Of a DNA stretch of 64,000 nucleotides, positions 6,673-16,445 are shown piece by piece. The notes under the pieces are model-generated. The model worked only from the letters and a program-made list of their open reading frames with translations, was not told the origin of the DNA and ran no database searches. A program made the translations under genes and the position numbers. Positions within the stretch are counted from its first letter, which is position 1, and each line of letters opens with the position of its first letter. The stretch is from the NCBI GenBank assembly GCA_014804795.1, contig JAAUZC010000007.1, positions 1 to 64,000 on the forward strand, in the 5' to 3' direction. The DNA is from Lachnospiraceae bacterium. Lineage in GTDB: Bacteria > Bacillota > Clostridia > Lachnospirales > Lachnospiraceae.

Positions 6673-7560
6673 TCAATTCTGCTTTTTCGCATTCGGTCTC
6701 TTCATCACATGAACCGTAACAGAAAAATCCTCATTTCCGGGCATCTTCCCAGACAGTGTTTCCTCAATAACAAATCCAAGGGATGAGTAAAGCATGATTG
6801 CAGGCATATTCCCCACCAGAACCTCAATACTCACCTCATCCTCTGCAAATTGCATGGCGTAACGTAATAAGTTTGTGCCGATTCCTCGGCGAGAATAGTT
6901 TATATCTACATATAACCATGCAATTTCATTCTCTGAAAATGCAACAAAACCTGATACGATTCCATCGTATTCAGCCACATATACATGGTAAGCAAACAAG
7001 CCTTCTTGTTTGGCCGCAATGGAAAGCGGCAGAAAAGCATCGGCCAGACCCGATAAGGCAAGCTCATTCTGGCGGGCGGAGTCATGAATTCTACAAATAT
7101 ATGCAAAATCGGCATCTTGATAAGGGCGGATATGAATGTGCTGATCCCATGTCATAGTATATTCATGATGTCCGGTATCTTCATCCATGCCCTCATTGGT
7201 GATGATCAAACCTTCCCGCTGATAAAACATTATGGCACGTCTGTTTTCTTGATAGACTTTAAGACATAAAGAAGAGTGGATTCCTTTGATGTGGTCAAGG
7301 AGCTGTTTTCCGATTCCCATGGAGCGGACGGATCTCTCTATAAAAATGCCCGCCAGATAGTTTCCCTGCATTCCCGCAAACCCCTGTATTATGCTGTTCT
7401 CTTCATACACATAAACTTCGGCCTGTAAAAGCTGCTCCTGAACCGACGGGGCGTTAGATTTCCAATACCCTGCCGATATGAAACTATGGGTTTCCATATT
7501 CCCTTCAAGCCAAAGCTGCATAACCTGCTCTATATCTGAAAGCTTTATTTCCCGAATCAC
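6673..7560 (-). CDS. Tandem-GNAT acetyltransferase
   Basis: The product of about 295 residues has two GNAT domains. The first (about 1-140) resembles YiaC-type acetyltransferases, with the acetyl-CoA loop RSVRSMGIGKQLLDH and the ending NRRAIMFYQREGL. The second (about 145-290) has NYSRRGIGTNLLRYA and NMPAIMLYSSLGF. The GTG start at 7560 is chosen because AAGGAGG lies eleven bases before it. It is the only protein gene of the insert that splits the integrase, so it is probable cargo. The substrate (drug, peptide or protein) cannot be told from the sequence. Confidence 0.85.
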   Translation of the reverse strand: MIREIKLSDIEQVMQLWLEGNMETHSFISAGYWKSNAPSVQEQLLQAEVYVYEENSIIQGFAGMQGNYLAGIFIERSVRSMGIGKQLLDHIKGIHSSLCLKVYQENRRAIMFYQREGLIITNEGMDEDTGHHEYTMTWDQHIHIRPYQDADFAYICRIHDSARQNELALSGLADAFLPLSIAAKQEGLFAYHVYVAEYDGIVSGFVAFSENEIAWLYVDINYSRRGIGTNLLRYAMQFAEDEVSIEVLVGNMPAIMLYSSLGFVIEETLSGKMPGNEDFSVTVHVMKRPNAKKQN

Positions 7561-8375
7561 GCTCCGCTCCTCCTTGTCTTGGCATATACATGTAATTCTC
7601 AATCTATCGGGCCGTTACACGAAAAATTATATCGCACATGAAGAGTAAATTCAAGCTGGAGTTGTTATCGTGGGTAATCTGAATGTTCCGATAACATAGG
7701 CAAGCAATGTTTTGGGATATCCTTTTGGACATCCCGAAACGCTTGTTGGGGTTCCCCAAACCCCCGACTGGAGCCTTTGCATCCAGTCGAACACGCCTTG
7801 CGGCGTGGCTCCATGCTTCGCATAACCAGCAGAAAGAAAGTGACGCTGCGGCGTCACAGGGATAGCCGCAAAGCGGCGCAAGGGGTGCAGCCCCTTGGAT
7901 GGAGCGAAGCAATGAAGGCTGCCGGGATAACGCTATGTCAGTGATCCCGGTAGCAGCTCCGCAGGACGCACGAATACTCTCCGACAGGGGAGTATAGAAG
8001 TGCGCCATCCCTCGCTGGCACCCCGAATGGATTCCCCTGCGGGTAGCCTTTTCAATCCTTGGACACGTTTAAGCTGCTCTCAGCTTCCCACAGCCGCCCG
8101 CCTTGGTTGGCCTGTGCCCCCACTCTGAGCAATGGTGGGCCTTCATATCGATGCTATATTGATCTTTACAGGAAAGCACCTAGCCGGGACGCTGTGTGAT
8201 CCCGGCTGGGTGGATATGCATTGCTTTTGTCCCTAACAGTACACCTCACTTTTTGGCAACCCTCGTTATGCCTATTTTCTGCGGGGAAACAGATGGAAAA
8301 AGAATAAGGACAAACCGACTAACCCGTTGCGCCGCAAGGGTTTATCCGTTTGTCCTTATTATGCCATAAGGGCAT
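7561..8375. other. Hairpin-dense noncoding segment, oriT-like (inferred)
   Basis: About 800 bp have no gene I support. They hold a dense run of GC-rich hairpins, for example TTGGGG-TT-CCCCAA near 7745, CACGCC-TTGC-GGCGTG near 7793, GTGACGC-TGC-GGCGTCAC near 7840 and GCCGC-AAA-GCGGC near 7866. Two CCGGGAT/ATCCCGG stems follow around 7920-7955 and 8180-8206, and a very long stem with arms AATAAGGACAAAC/GTTTGTCCTTATT spans about 8304-8361. From memory, similar sequence lies beside mobilisation genes of Tn1549-type conjugative elements. I infer an origin-of-transfer remnant. Confidence 0.4.
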
Positions 8376-8531
8376 ACATTTGCCACCAGAGCGATAGAGG
8401 CAGGAATGCCGCCACAGGTGTTGAAGACCATTTTAGGGCATTCCAGTCTGGCCATGACGATGGATCTGTATTCTCATGTGTTACCGGACACGAAAGCCGA
8501 GGAAATGGAAAAGATAGCAAAAGCATTTTAG
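8376..8531 (+). pseudogene. Tyrosine recombinase/integrase, C-terminal 51 codons
   Basis: This fragment has no start codon. It continues the integrase broken at 6532: TFATRAIEAGMPPQVLKTIL, then GHSSLAMTMDLYSHV with the catalytic GH and the nucleophilic Tyr, and a helical end. Together with 5570-6532 it gives a full 372-residue enzyme with all catalytic positions. No decay is visible in either half, so the interruption is probably recent. Confidence 0.9.
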
Positions 8532-8555
8532 GGGACGTAAAACGCCCCTTTTTTA
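8531..8555 (+). terminator. Terminator after the integrase gene
   Basis: GGGG-A-CG-TAAAA-CG-CCCC forms a stem with one bulged A followed by six T. It begins at the last base of the integrase stop codon. Confidence 0.7.
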
Positions 8556-8596
8556 ATGGGCATATATTGGTAAATCTACAGAAAAAAATATCAGAC

Positions 8597-8625
8597 AGTA
8601 CCAAAAAAGTACCATTTAAGTACCA
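8597..8625 (+). repeat. Right-end AGTACCA repeats
   Basis: AGTACCA occurs three times at 8597, 8608 and 8619, always 11 bp start to start. The first 18 bp are identical to 2036-2053. They lie 66 bp beyond the integrase stop. The rest of 8532-8821 holds the terminator, a weak hairpin around 8680-8695 and the ilvB leader, with no gene seen. Confidence 0.55.
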
Positions 8626-8821
8626 CTTTGCATGAATAAAGATAAACCGTGATAACAGAAAAATAGTTAAAAATGCCGATTTTTCGGGCTTTTAAGGGTA
8701 AAGATAAGTTAACATGAATTGAGATAAAATAATCGGTTCTGAACTTGTATTTCTTTTGCGGAAATGATATCATGTTTATTATTCTGAAATAAAATTGCGG
8801 ATAAGAGAATGGAGGATTTAT

Positions 8822-10441
8822 ATGATTGGCGCAGATGCAATGGTAAAATGTCTGGAAGCGGAAGGCGTGACAAGTGTTTTTGGTTATCCGGGCGTTGCAA
8901 TTTGTCCTTTTTATAATAGTATTTTAACAAGCAATATCAGGACAATACTGATCAGGACGGAGCAGAATGCGGCTCATGCGGCGAACGGTTTATCAAGGGT
9001 GACGGGAAAAGTGGGAGTATGTGCGGTGACATCAGGTCCCGGCGCTACCAATGTCATTACAGGCATTGCCACAGCTTTTGCGGACAGCATTCCTTTGATC
9101 TGTATTACCGGACAGGTAAATTCAGAACTGTTGGGAAGTGACGTTTTTCAGGAAGCAGATATTACAGGGGCGGTGGAGTCTTTTGTAAAATACAGTTATC
9201 TGATCAAAAATGTGAACGATATTCCGAGAGTATTTAAGGAAGCATTCTATATTGCAAATACCGGCAGAAAGGGGCCGGTTTTGATTGATGTGCCAATCGA
9301 CATTCAAAATATGAAGATGGAAGACTTTGAGTATCCGGCTGAAGTTTCCATGCGAACCTATAAACCTACGGTAAAAGGACATATCGTACAGATTAAGAAA
9401 GTTGCAAAAGAGCTGGAAAAGGCGAAAAAACCTCTGATCTGTGCGGGCGGCGGCGTGCTGCTTTCCGATGCGGGAAAGGAACTTTGTGCTTTTGCAGAAA
9501 AATATCAGGTGCCGGTTGTTTCTACGATGATGGGGATAGGCGCTATGCCGACGGAGCATCCGATGTATTTTGGTATGGTGGGAAATAACGGAAAGCTTTG
9601 CGCTAACCGGGCGATGAACGAATCGGATCTGCTCATCATGATCGGTGCGCGAGTGGCGGACAGAGCGGTCAACCAGCCGGACATTATCACAACAAATAAA
9701 GTGCTTGTACATATTGATGTGGATTCCGCGGAAATCGGTAAGAATGCGCTGCCGTCCATTCCGATCGTCGGCGATGCAAAATATATTTTCCGGGATTTTA
9801 TGGAACAGGAGATCAACTGCGAAGATCATAGAGAGTGGCTTGATACATTAGATGAATATAAGAAGACTATTTTTAGAAAACGGAATCCAAACCCGGACTA
9901 TGTGGACCCGGCGGAATTTATCAAAAAATTGTCCATGAAGATGGAAAAAGACGGCATATATGTGGCGGACGTAGGGCAGAATCAGATTTGGTCCTGTGCT
10001 TACCATATCGTCAGAGAGGGACGTTTTATGACTTCCGGCGGTATGGGAACGATGGGGTATTCCATTCCTGCAGCGATGGGCGCAAAACTTGCCTGTCCGG
10101 AAAAACAGGTTATAGCGGTCTGCGGAGACGGTTCTTTCCAGATGTCTATGATGGAACTTGCGACAATGAGGCAGCACAATATTCCGGTGAAGATCGTCGT
10201 GTTAAAGAATAATTATCTGGGGATGGTGAGGGAATTCCAGCATTATAATTATAAAGACAACTATTCGGTAGTGGATCTCACAGGAAGTCCGGATCTGGAG
10301 AAACTGGTATCCGCTTATGATATGAAGTTTATCAGGCTTGAAAATATGGAAAAAGCAGATGAAGCGCTCGATGCATTCCTGGAAAAGGATGAGAGTGTGC
10401 TCATGGAATGTTTGATCGATCCGATGGATTTGGTAAGTTGA
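8822..10441 (+). CDS. ilvB: Acetolactate synthase, large catalytic subunit
   Basis: This 539-residue thiamine-diphosphate enzyme makes acetolactate or acetohydroxybutyrate from pyruvate, the first common step of valine, leucine and isoleucine synthesis. The N-terminal PYR domain has the catalytic Glu in LIRTEQNAAHAANG. A central domain (about 190-330) follows, and the C-terminal PP domain has the GDGSFQMSMMELAT ... NN metal/ThDP motif. The ATG at 8822 follows GGAGGATTTAT, so an upstream TTG is not used. A small-subunit gene follows 34 bp later. The gene starts only about 200 bp from the integrated element, which may have changed its upstream control; I see no T-box leader. Confidence 0.95.
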   Translation: MIGADAMVKCLEAEGVTSVFGYPGVAICPFYNSILTSNIRTILIRTEQNAAHAANGLSRVTGKVGVCAVTSGPGATNVITGIATAFADSIPLICITGQVNSELLGSDVFQEADITGAVESFVKYSYLIKNVNDIPRVFKEAFYIANTGRKGPVLIDVPIDIQNMKMEDFEYPAEVSMRTYKPTVKGHIVQIKKVAKELEKAKKPLICAGGGVLLSDAGKELCAFAEKYQVPVVSTMMGIGAMPTEHPMYFGMVGNNGKLCANRAMNESDLLIMIGARVADRAVNQPDIITTNKVLVHIDVDSAEIGKNALPSIPIVGDAKYIFRDFMEQEINCEDHREWLDTLDEYKKTIFRKRNPNPDYVDPAEFIKKLSMKMEKDGIYVADVGQNQIWSCAYHIVREGRFMTSGGMGTMGYSIPAAMGAKLACPEKQVIAVCGDGSFQMSMMELATMRQHNIPVKIVVLKNNYLGMVREFQHYNYKDNYSVVDLTGSPDLEKLVSAYDMKFIRLENMEKADEALDAFLEKDESVLMECLIDPMDLVS

Positions 10442-10449
10442 GGCCTTGA

Positions 10450-10469
10450 TGCGGAACTAAAATAGGAGG
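10450..10469 (+). promoter_or_regulatory. Recurrent leader motif with SD, before ilvN copy 1
   Basis: The sequence TGCGGAACTAAAATAGGAGG directly precedes this gene. Close variants precede genes at 37306, 47740, 52151 and 60768 in this window. It includes the SD. Confidence 0.5.
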
Positions 10470-10475
10470 AGTGAT

Positions 10476-10964
10476 ATGAAGAGAATATATTCCGTTTTGG
10501 TGGAGAACAGATCGGGTGTACTTTGCAAGGTGGCCGGGCTGTTTTCCAGAAGATGTTTTAATATTGACTCACTGGCGGTAGGTGAAACGGACGCCTCAGA
10601 TGTTTCCGTGATGACGATCGTCAGTTCCGGAGATGAAAGAACGATAGAGCAGATCGAAAAGCAGCTCAATAAAAAGCTGGATGTTATCAAAGTAAAAACA
10701 TTTTCCGAGAGCCAGAGCATCAGCAGAGAACTGATGTTGATAAAAGTGAAATATAATAAGAACAACAGGCGGGATATTCTGGAAACCTGTGATGTGATGA
10801 AAGCAAATATCATTGATATGTCAAAAAATACAATGATGATTCAGATCTGTGATGAACCGGAGAAAATCAAGCTGTTTATCAGCATGATGGCTTCGGTGAG
10901 CATTGTAGAAATAGCCCGGACGGGAACGCTGGCTTTGCAGAAGTGTATGGAAGGGGATGTGTAA
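10476..10964 (+). CDS. ilvN: Acetolactate synthase regulatory small subunit, copy 1
   Basis: The 162-residue protein has an N-terminal ACT domain (about 1-75, VLVENRSGVLCKVAGLFSRR, then FNIDSLAVG) and the C-terminal small-subunit domain ending RTGTLALQKC. ACT subunits of this family activate the large subunit and carry valine feedback inhibition. It is diverged from the second copy at 11107, mainly in the loop after SLAVGET, where copy 2 has the more usual TADPRYTRITIV. The two may differ in effector response. It lies in one transcription direction with ilvB. Confidence 0.9.
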   Translation: MKRIYSVLVENRSGVLCKVAGLFSRRCFNIDSLAVGETDASDVSVMTIVSSGDERTIEQIEKQLNKKLDVIKVKTFSESQSISRELMLIKVKYNKNNRRDILETCDVMKANIIDMSKNTMMIQICDEPEKIKLFISMMASVSIVEIARTGTLALQKCMEGDV

Positions 10965-11003
10965 ATTCAGCAGAGAATCCGGCATTTGATTCATAAAGGA
11001 TTG

Positions 11004-11032
11004 TTGAATATTTCCCATAAGTATAGTATAAT
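11004..11032 (+). promoter_or_regulatory. Internal promoter before ilvN copy 2
   Basis: TTGAAT (11004-11009) and a perfect TATAAT (11027-11032) are 17 bp apart in the 142-bp gap between the two small-subunit genes. Copy 2 and ilvC can thus be transcribed independently of ilvB. Confidence 0.7.
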
Positions 11033-11106
11033 ATATGGGCTTTGTGTGAAGAAAAGGTATTATATTGCAGTAAAAGAGCGGCTATAAATATAGGAAGAGA
11101 AAGGAC

Positions 11107-12713
<1,607 letters not shown>

Positions 12714-12735
12714 TTTAGAAATAAAATATCCTGAG

Positions 12736-12764
12736 ATCGAGTAGGGGAATCCCTGCTCGATTTT
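12736..12764 (+). terminator. Terminator of the ilv genes
   Basis: ATCGAGTAGGG-GAAT-CCCTGCTCGAT forms an 11-bp stem with one wobble pair and is followed by four T. Confidence 0.75.
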
Positions 12765-12785
12765 AGAATGTGAAAGGGAAATATT

Positions 12786-13913
12786 ATGAAAAAATGGAGA
12801 TCTGCGTTATTTAGTGTGATGTTTTTTGTTATGACAGTGCTTATGGCAAAGACGACCTGTATGGCGGCGCCTGAGGAGGTCGGTGTGACGACACTGTCGG
12901 ATGCAGCCTGGTTTAATCAGGAGTGGGTGGAAAGACGCCTGACCATTACCTGCGGGGACAAAGTCTGGGAGAAGCCTATTTCGGAATTGAAGGATGCACA
13001 GATGCGTATTTATACAGAAGAGGGTGTCGGAAATTCCTGCAGTTTTGTAAATACTGACTGGGCAACAGCTTTTTTGGCGCAGGTAGATGCCGATCTTCGA
13101 TCTCCGGATTTTGTGAATCCGAATGTGGAAGATGGAAACTGTTATCAGTTGGTAGACGGGTTTGAACCTTGGTATCTGGAGGTTGTGCAGAATCTGCTGA
13201 TAACGGATGGAATTATCGATATCAATGTAACTTTAAATGATAACACCTGTAAAGTAGTTACTTTGGATGAGGCCGAAGCACAAGCAGCGGTAAAAGAGAT
13301 GGAGAAGTATGTGCTTGCCGGGACATGCACGACTTCTTTCAAAGGAAGCAGTGCGGCGAGAATCAATAATATCAGCATAGCGGCGGGAAATATGAACGGC
13401 TATGTATTGGTGCCCGGGGCAGAGGCATCTCTTGATGCGATTTTTGGCCCGAGAAGTTCTGCCAACGGTTATAAAAAGGCAGGGGTATATTCGGGCGGAA
13501 AGCTTGTGGAAGGAATAGGCGGCGGTATCTGCCAGGTTTCGTCTACAGCATATGATGCGCTGATGAATGCAGGTATCACTGTGACAATGCGCTCACCTCA
13601 CAGTTCGCCGGTTTCCTATCTGCCGTTGGGGATGGATGCGGCAATTTCTGCCGGAACGAAAGATTTGCGGTTCCGCAATGACTATACTCATTCCGTGATA
13701 TTGGAGACGGCCGTTGAAGGGAAAAATCTGACAGTGAATGTATATGTGCAGGCGAGTGATATGAACGGTACAACTTATCAACTTTGGGCGGAAAAAACTT
13801 CTGCGATGTCAGCGACAACTTATCTGAATGTTTATGTGGACGGAGAGATATCTGAAGTACGGAAAGTCGGAGTATGCAAGTACAAGCCGCTAAAAACGGA
13901 TACAGAAGATTAA
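12786..13913 (+). CDS. Exported VanW-domain protein
   Basis: This 375-residue protein has a Sec signal peptide (MKKWRSALFSVMFFVMTVLM, cleavage probably after CMAA). A putative peptidoglycan-binding N-terminal region follows. The VanW domain lies at about residues 185-310, with the family block GGGICQVSSTAYDALMNAG and RSPHSSPVSYLPLGMDAAIS. VanW proteins occur in the vanB vancomycin cluster and widely in clostridia. They are cell-envelope proteins of unclear activity, possibly acting on peptidoglycan crosslinks. No resistance genes are nearby, so this is a housekeeping-type member. A G5 domain is not evident. Confidence 0.85.
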   Translation: MKKWRSALFSVMFFVMTVLMAKTTCMAAPEEVGVTTLSDAAWFNQEWVERRLTITCGDKVWEKPISELKDAQMRIYTEEGVGNSCSFVNTDWATAFLAQVDADLRSPDFVNPNVEDGNCYQLVDGFEPWYLEVVQNLLITDGIIDINVTLNDNTCKVVTLDEAEAQAAVKEMEKYVLAGTCTTSFKGSSAARINNISIAAGNMNGYVLVPGAEASLDAIFGPRSSANGYKKAGVYSGGKLVEGIGGGICQVSSTAYDALMNAGITVTMRSPHSSPVSYLPLGMDAAISAGTKDLRFRNDYTHSVILETAVEGKNLTVNVYVQASDMNGTTYQLWAEKTSAMSATTYLNVYVDGEISEVRKVGVCKYKPLKTDTED

Positions 13914-13985
13914 AGATGAAAAGTTCTTTTCCCGTATAGTGGAAGCAATATCGCAGATCTGTCTGCGGCGTGCAGGAGAATAGCA

Positions 13986-15998
13986 ATGACAACAACTGAA
14001 TTTATACAAGAGTTGGATAGGCTTTTTTCAGAGCAGAAGTATGATATGGTGGAACCCTTTATGCTGACTGCTCTGGAGGAAGCGAAAGAGCGGGATGATT
14101 ACGGGCTTTATCTGTCTGTGGGAAATGAGATGATAGGATATTATCGTTCTGTCTCTCAGTTTCAGAAAGCCTATCAGATTTCAGAAGATATGCTGCTGTT
14201 GATGGAAGAACTGCAGATGGATCAGAGCGCAGAATTTGCTACAGTGCTGCTCAATACAGCTACCGCTTACAGCTTTGACGAAAATTTTGAGATGGCGCTT
14301 CAGTTTTACAGGCGTGCGGAGCAGATTTATCATCTGCTTGTCAGGCCGGATGATTATCTGTTTGCAGGGCTTTACAATAATATGAGCAGTCTGATGGAAA
14401 AGATGGGGAAAAATGAAGAGGCGCTGGAACTGTTGATGAAAGCGCTGGGCATTTTGCAAAATTATCCGGACAGACAGATGGAAGCGGCCACCAATTTTAC
14501 AAATCTTGGATTACTCTATTTGAAGGTGGGCGATCATGAAAGCGGAAAGAAGTGTGTGGCGCAGGCGGTTACCATGTTTGAAGCACTGGGTACGCCGGCG
14601 TCCCATTACAGTGCGGCGCTTTCTGCCCTTGGAGAGATCTGCTATCATGAAAAAGATTATGAGCAGGCGATAGAATGGTATAAAAAGACACTGGGCGAGA
14701 TTGAAAAGCATTATGGGTTCAATCTTGCCTATGCGGTGGTATGTGAAAATCTGGCGATGGCATGCAGGGGGGCCGGGAAAGCGGAACAGGCGGGAAGGTG
14801 TCTGGATCGGGCGAAAGAAATCAGGGAAAGTCTGGAGAATAAGTACAGTACCCGCAATGTTGAAGGTGCCGGCAAAGCAGAAAATGCAGAGAAGATAGAT
14901 TATGCGGACAAAGCGGAAAATATAGAGAAGGAAGGAAGTACAGAGAAAACTGAGAGCAAAAAGAGAACAGAAGGCACAGAGAAAATTGAGAGTGCAGAAA
15001 AATCAGTAAGAATACAGGGGACAACAAAAAAAGCATTGGAGAGATGCAAAAGTTATTATGAGCAATACGGAAAACCAATGCTGGCGCAGTTCCCGGAACT
15101 GAAAGGACACTATGCGGCAGGACTGGTGGGTGAGGGTTCGGAGTGTTTCGGATTTGATGATGCGGTCTCGGCGGATCATGATTATTTTCCGCGCTTTTTT
15201 ATCTGGCTGGATGAAGAAGCGTATGACAAGTATGGGGAAGCGCTGCGGGATGCCTACCGGAAACTTCCGAATAAGTTTGAGGAATACCCGGATACTGTGA
15301 TGACGCCGGAGGCAGTAGAACGCTGCGGCGTCTGTCGAACAGAGGATTTTTATCACAGACTGATTGGAAGGGATAAGGCACCGGAAAACATATATGACTG
15401 GATTTCCCTGCAGGAGACAAGGCTTGCAGCGGCGACAAACGGGGAGATTTTTGAGGACTGCGGCGGAGGTTTTACGGCGCAGCGGCAGGTATATTTATCC
15501 TATTTTCCGGAAGATGTGCGGAAGAAAAAACTGGCGGCAAGGTTAAGGAAGATGGCTCAGATGGGACAGTACCAATATGCCCGCTGTATGCAGCGGGGAG
15601 AATATGTTGCTGCGCAGATGGCGCTTTCGGAGTTTATTCAAAATACAGGTTCCTGCTGCTTTTTGCTGGCAAAACAGTACATGCCTTATTTTAAGTGGAT
15701 GCACAGGAAAATGAAGGAACTTCCGGTGTTGTCAGAAGTGGCTGACAAACTGGAAAAACTGACACTCCTGTCATCACAACAGGATAAATGGGATACACAA
15801 AGACCGGAGCAGTACAGATTTTCTCTAAATACTGCGGATAAAAAAGTAGTACTGATAGAGGAAATTGCAGGAATGATCGCAGAAGAGCTCAGAAAACAGG
15901 GACTGGCAGAAGGACAGGATTCCTATCTGGAGCCTTATGCGGCACAAGTGGAGAGCCGGATTGAGGATCCGGTGCTGCGGACGGCGAATCTGGTGTGA
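13986..15998 (+). CDS. TPR protein fused to a DUF4037 nucleotidyltransferase-like domain
   Basis: The 670-residue cytosolic protein starts with about 285 residues of tetratricopeptide repeats (for example NNMSSLMEKMGKNEEALELL). Residues ~290-345 are a low-complexity E/K/A linker with repeated AEN-x-EK and TE-x-TE units. The C-terminal part (about 350-650) fits DUF4037, with a minimal nucleotidyltransferase motif in GEGSECFGFDDAVSADHD: the Gly-Ser and the paired acids could hold metal and NTP. The acceptor is unknown. TPRs suggest a protein partner. A short gap separates it from the VanW gene upstream, but the two need not be related. Confidence 0.75.
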   Translation: MTTTEFIQELDRLFSEQKYDMVEPFMLTALEEAKERDDYGLYLSVGNEMIGYYRSVSQFQKAYQISEDMLLLMEELQMDQSAEFATVLLNTATAYSFDENFEMALQFYRRAEQIYHLLVRPDDYLFAGLYNNMSSLMEKMGKNEEALELLMKALGILQNYPDRQMEAATNFTNLGLLYLKVGDHESGKKCVAQAVTMFEALGTPASHYSAALSALGEICYHEKDYEQAIEWYKKTLGEIEKHYGFNLAYAVVCENLAMACRGAGKAEQAGRCLDRAKEIRESLENKYSTRNVEGAGKAENAEKIDYADKAENIEKEGSTEKTESKKRTEGTEKIESAEKSVRIQGTTKKALERCKSYYEQYGKPMLAQFPELKGHYAAGLVGEGSECFGFDDAVSADHDYFPRFFIWLDEEAYDKYGEALRDAYRKLPNKFEEYPDTVMTPEAVERCGVCRTEDFYHRLIGRDKAPENIYDWISLQETRLAAATNGEIFEDCGGGFTAQRQVYLSYFPEDVRKKKLAARLRKMAQMGQYQYARCMQRGEYVAAQMALSEFIQNTGSCCFLLAKQYMPYFKWMHRKMKELPVLSEVADKLEKLTLLSSQQDKWDTQRPEQYRFSLNTADKKVVLIEEIAGMIAEELRKQGLAEGQDSYLEPYAAQVESRIEDPVLRTANLV

Positions 15999-16034
15999 CG
16001 GTAATATAAAGAAAGTCAGGCATATGGTTCATGG

Positions 16035-16445
16035 ATGATGCGAGATAAAAATGGATTTTTGAAACAGTATAAAAAGGATTTATTTCTGGTAGCCGCCGTA
16101 CTGGCGGCTGCCGTTATTTTGTTGCTGATTTATCAGGGCAAAAATGTTAAAAGCAGAGAGGAAAGTATCGGAGGAGTGCTTGAAATTACGGTAGACGGAG
16201 AAGTCTATGGTACCTATCCACTTGAAAAGGAACAGGAAATAGAGGTGGTTTCTTCTTATGGGAGAAATACAGTGGTGATAGAACAGAATACAGCTTATGT
16301 AACAAAGGCGGACTGCCCTGATAAGATCTGTGAGGGAATGCAGAGGATTTCTCATGACGGCGAGATGATCTGCTGTCTGCCGCACAGGTTGTTCTTGAGG
16401 GTGAGAGGGACAGAGAGTGCGGAGTATGATGCGGTTGTGTATTGA
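16035..16445 (+). CDS. NusG-domain-II membrane-anchored protein
   Basis: The 136-residue protein has one N-terminal membrane helix (DLFLVAAVLAAAVILLLIYQ) and an extracytoplasmic beta domain that fits the 'NusG domain II' family. The hallmark is the cysteine block KADCPDKICEGMQRI followed by MICCLPHRL. The cysteines may form a disulfide or bind metal. Family members often lie with membrane transport or FMN-transfer genes, but here it stands after the TPR gene. The SD before the tandem ATGs is weak, so the exact start is not certain. Confidence 0.75.
   Translation: MMRDKNGFLKQYKKDLFLVAAVLAAAVILLLIYQGKNVKSREESIGGVLEITVDGEVYGTYPLEKEQEIEVVSSYGRNTVVIEQNTAYVTKADCPDKICEGMQRISHDGEMICCLPHRLFLRVRGTESAEYDAVVY

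Larger units (their letters stand above)
6533..8375. mobile_element. 1,843-bp insertion inside the integrase gene
   Basis: Joining 6532 to 8376 restores a continuous integrase sequence through HVFRH-TFATRAIE, so 6533-8375 is an insertion. No target-site duplication is evident. The left end starts CCGAATGT and has a complementary ACATTCGG at 6582-6589, plus a perfect 12-bp inverted repeat GAATGTTTATTC/GAATAAACATTC (6556-6587). The right end finishes with the small palindrome ATGCC-ATAAG-GGCAT (8361-8375) after a large hairpin (about 8304-8361). It carries an acetyltransferase gene and a hairpin-rich noncoding region but no transposase. Confidence 0.8.
2036..8625 (+). mobile_element. Small integrative element (inferred boundaries)
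   Basis: Both ends carry the same 18-bp sequence (2036-2053 and 8597-8614) made of AGTACCA repeats spaced 11 bp apart. The right copy lies just after the integrase C-terminus, as expected for recombinase arm sites left at the two ends after integration. Between them are small element-type genes, two toxin-antitoxin loci, an XRE repressor with divergent promoters and the integrase. The span is 6.6 kb, or about 4.7 kb without the later 1.84-kb insert. The exact attL and attR crossover points cannot be read from one sequence. Confidence 0.5.

Noticed and set aside
7651-7881. A 76-codon minus-strand frame in the insert
   Set aside because: It is made of the arms of consecutive GC-rich hairpins, lacks an SD and looks like noncoding transfer-origin-type DNA; the overlapping 7604-8008 frame has the same problem.
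8304-8361. Possible integron attC site at the right end of the insert
   Set aside because: The large hairpin has GTTTGTC/GACAAAC arms, but these do not satisfy the RYYYAAC/GTTRRRY consensus and no integron integrase is present.
6533-8375. Group II intron as explanation of the split integrase
   Set aside because: The left end is CCGAA instead of GTGYG, no domain V hairpin was found and there is no reverse transcriptase.
8532-8821. T-box leader upstream of ilvB
   Set aside because: No AGGGTGGNACCGCG-type sequence or long specifier stem was found in the available leader.
9122-9829. 235-codon minus-strand frame inside ilvB
   Set aside because: It is antisense to a clearly conserved enzyme with no SD and unusual His/Cys-rich composition typical of shadow frames.
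12786-13913. Vancomycin-resistance gene
   Set aside because: Only the VanW domain is shared; no van ligase, dehydrogenase or dipeptidase genes are present.
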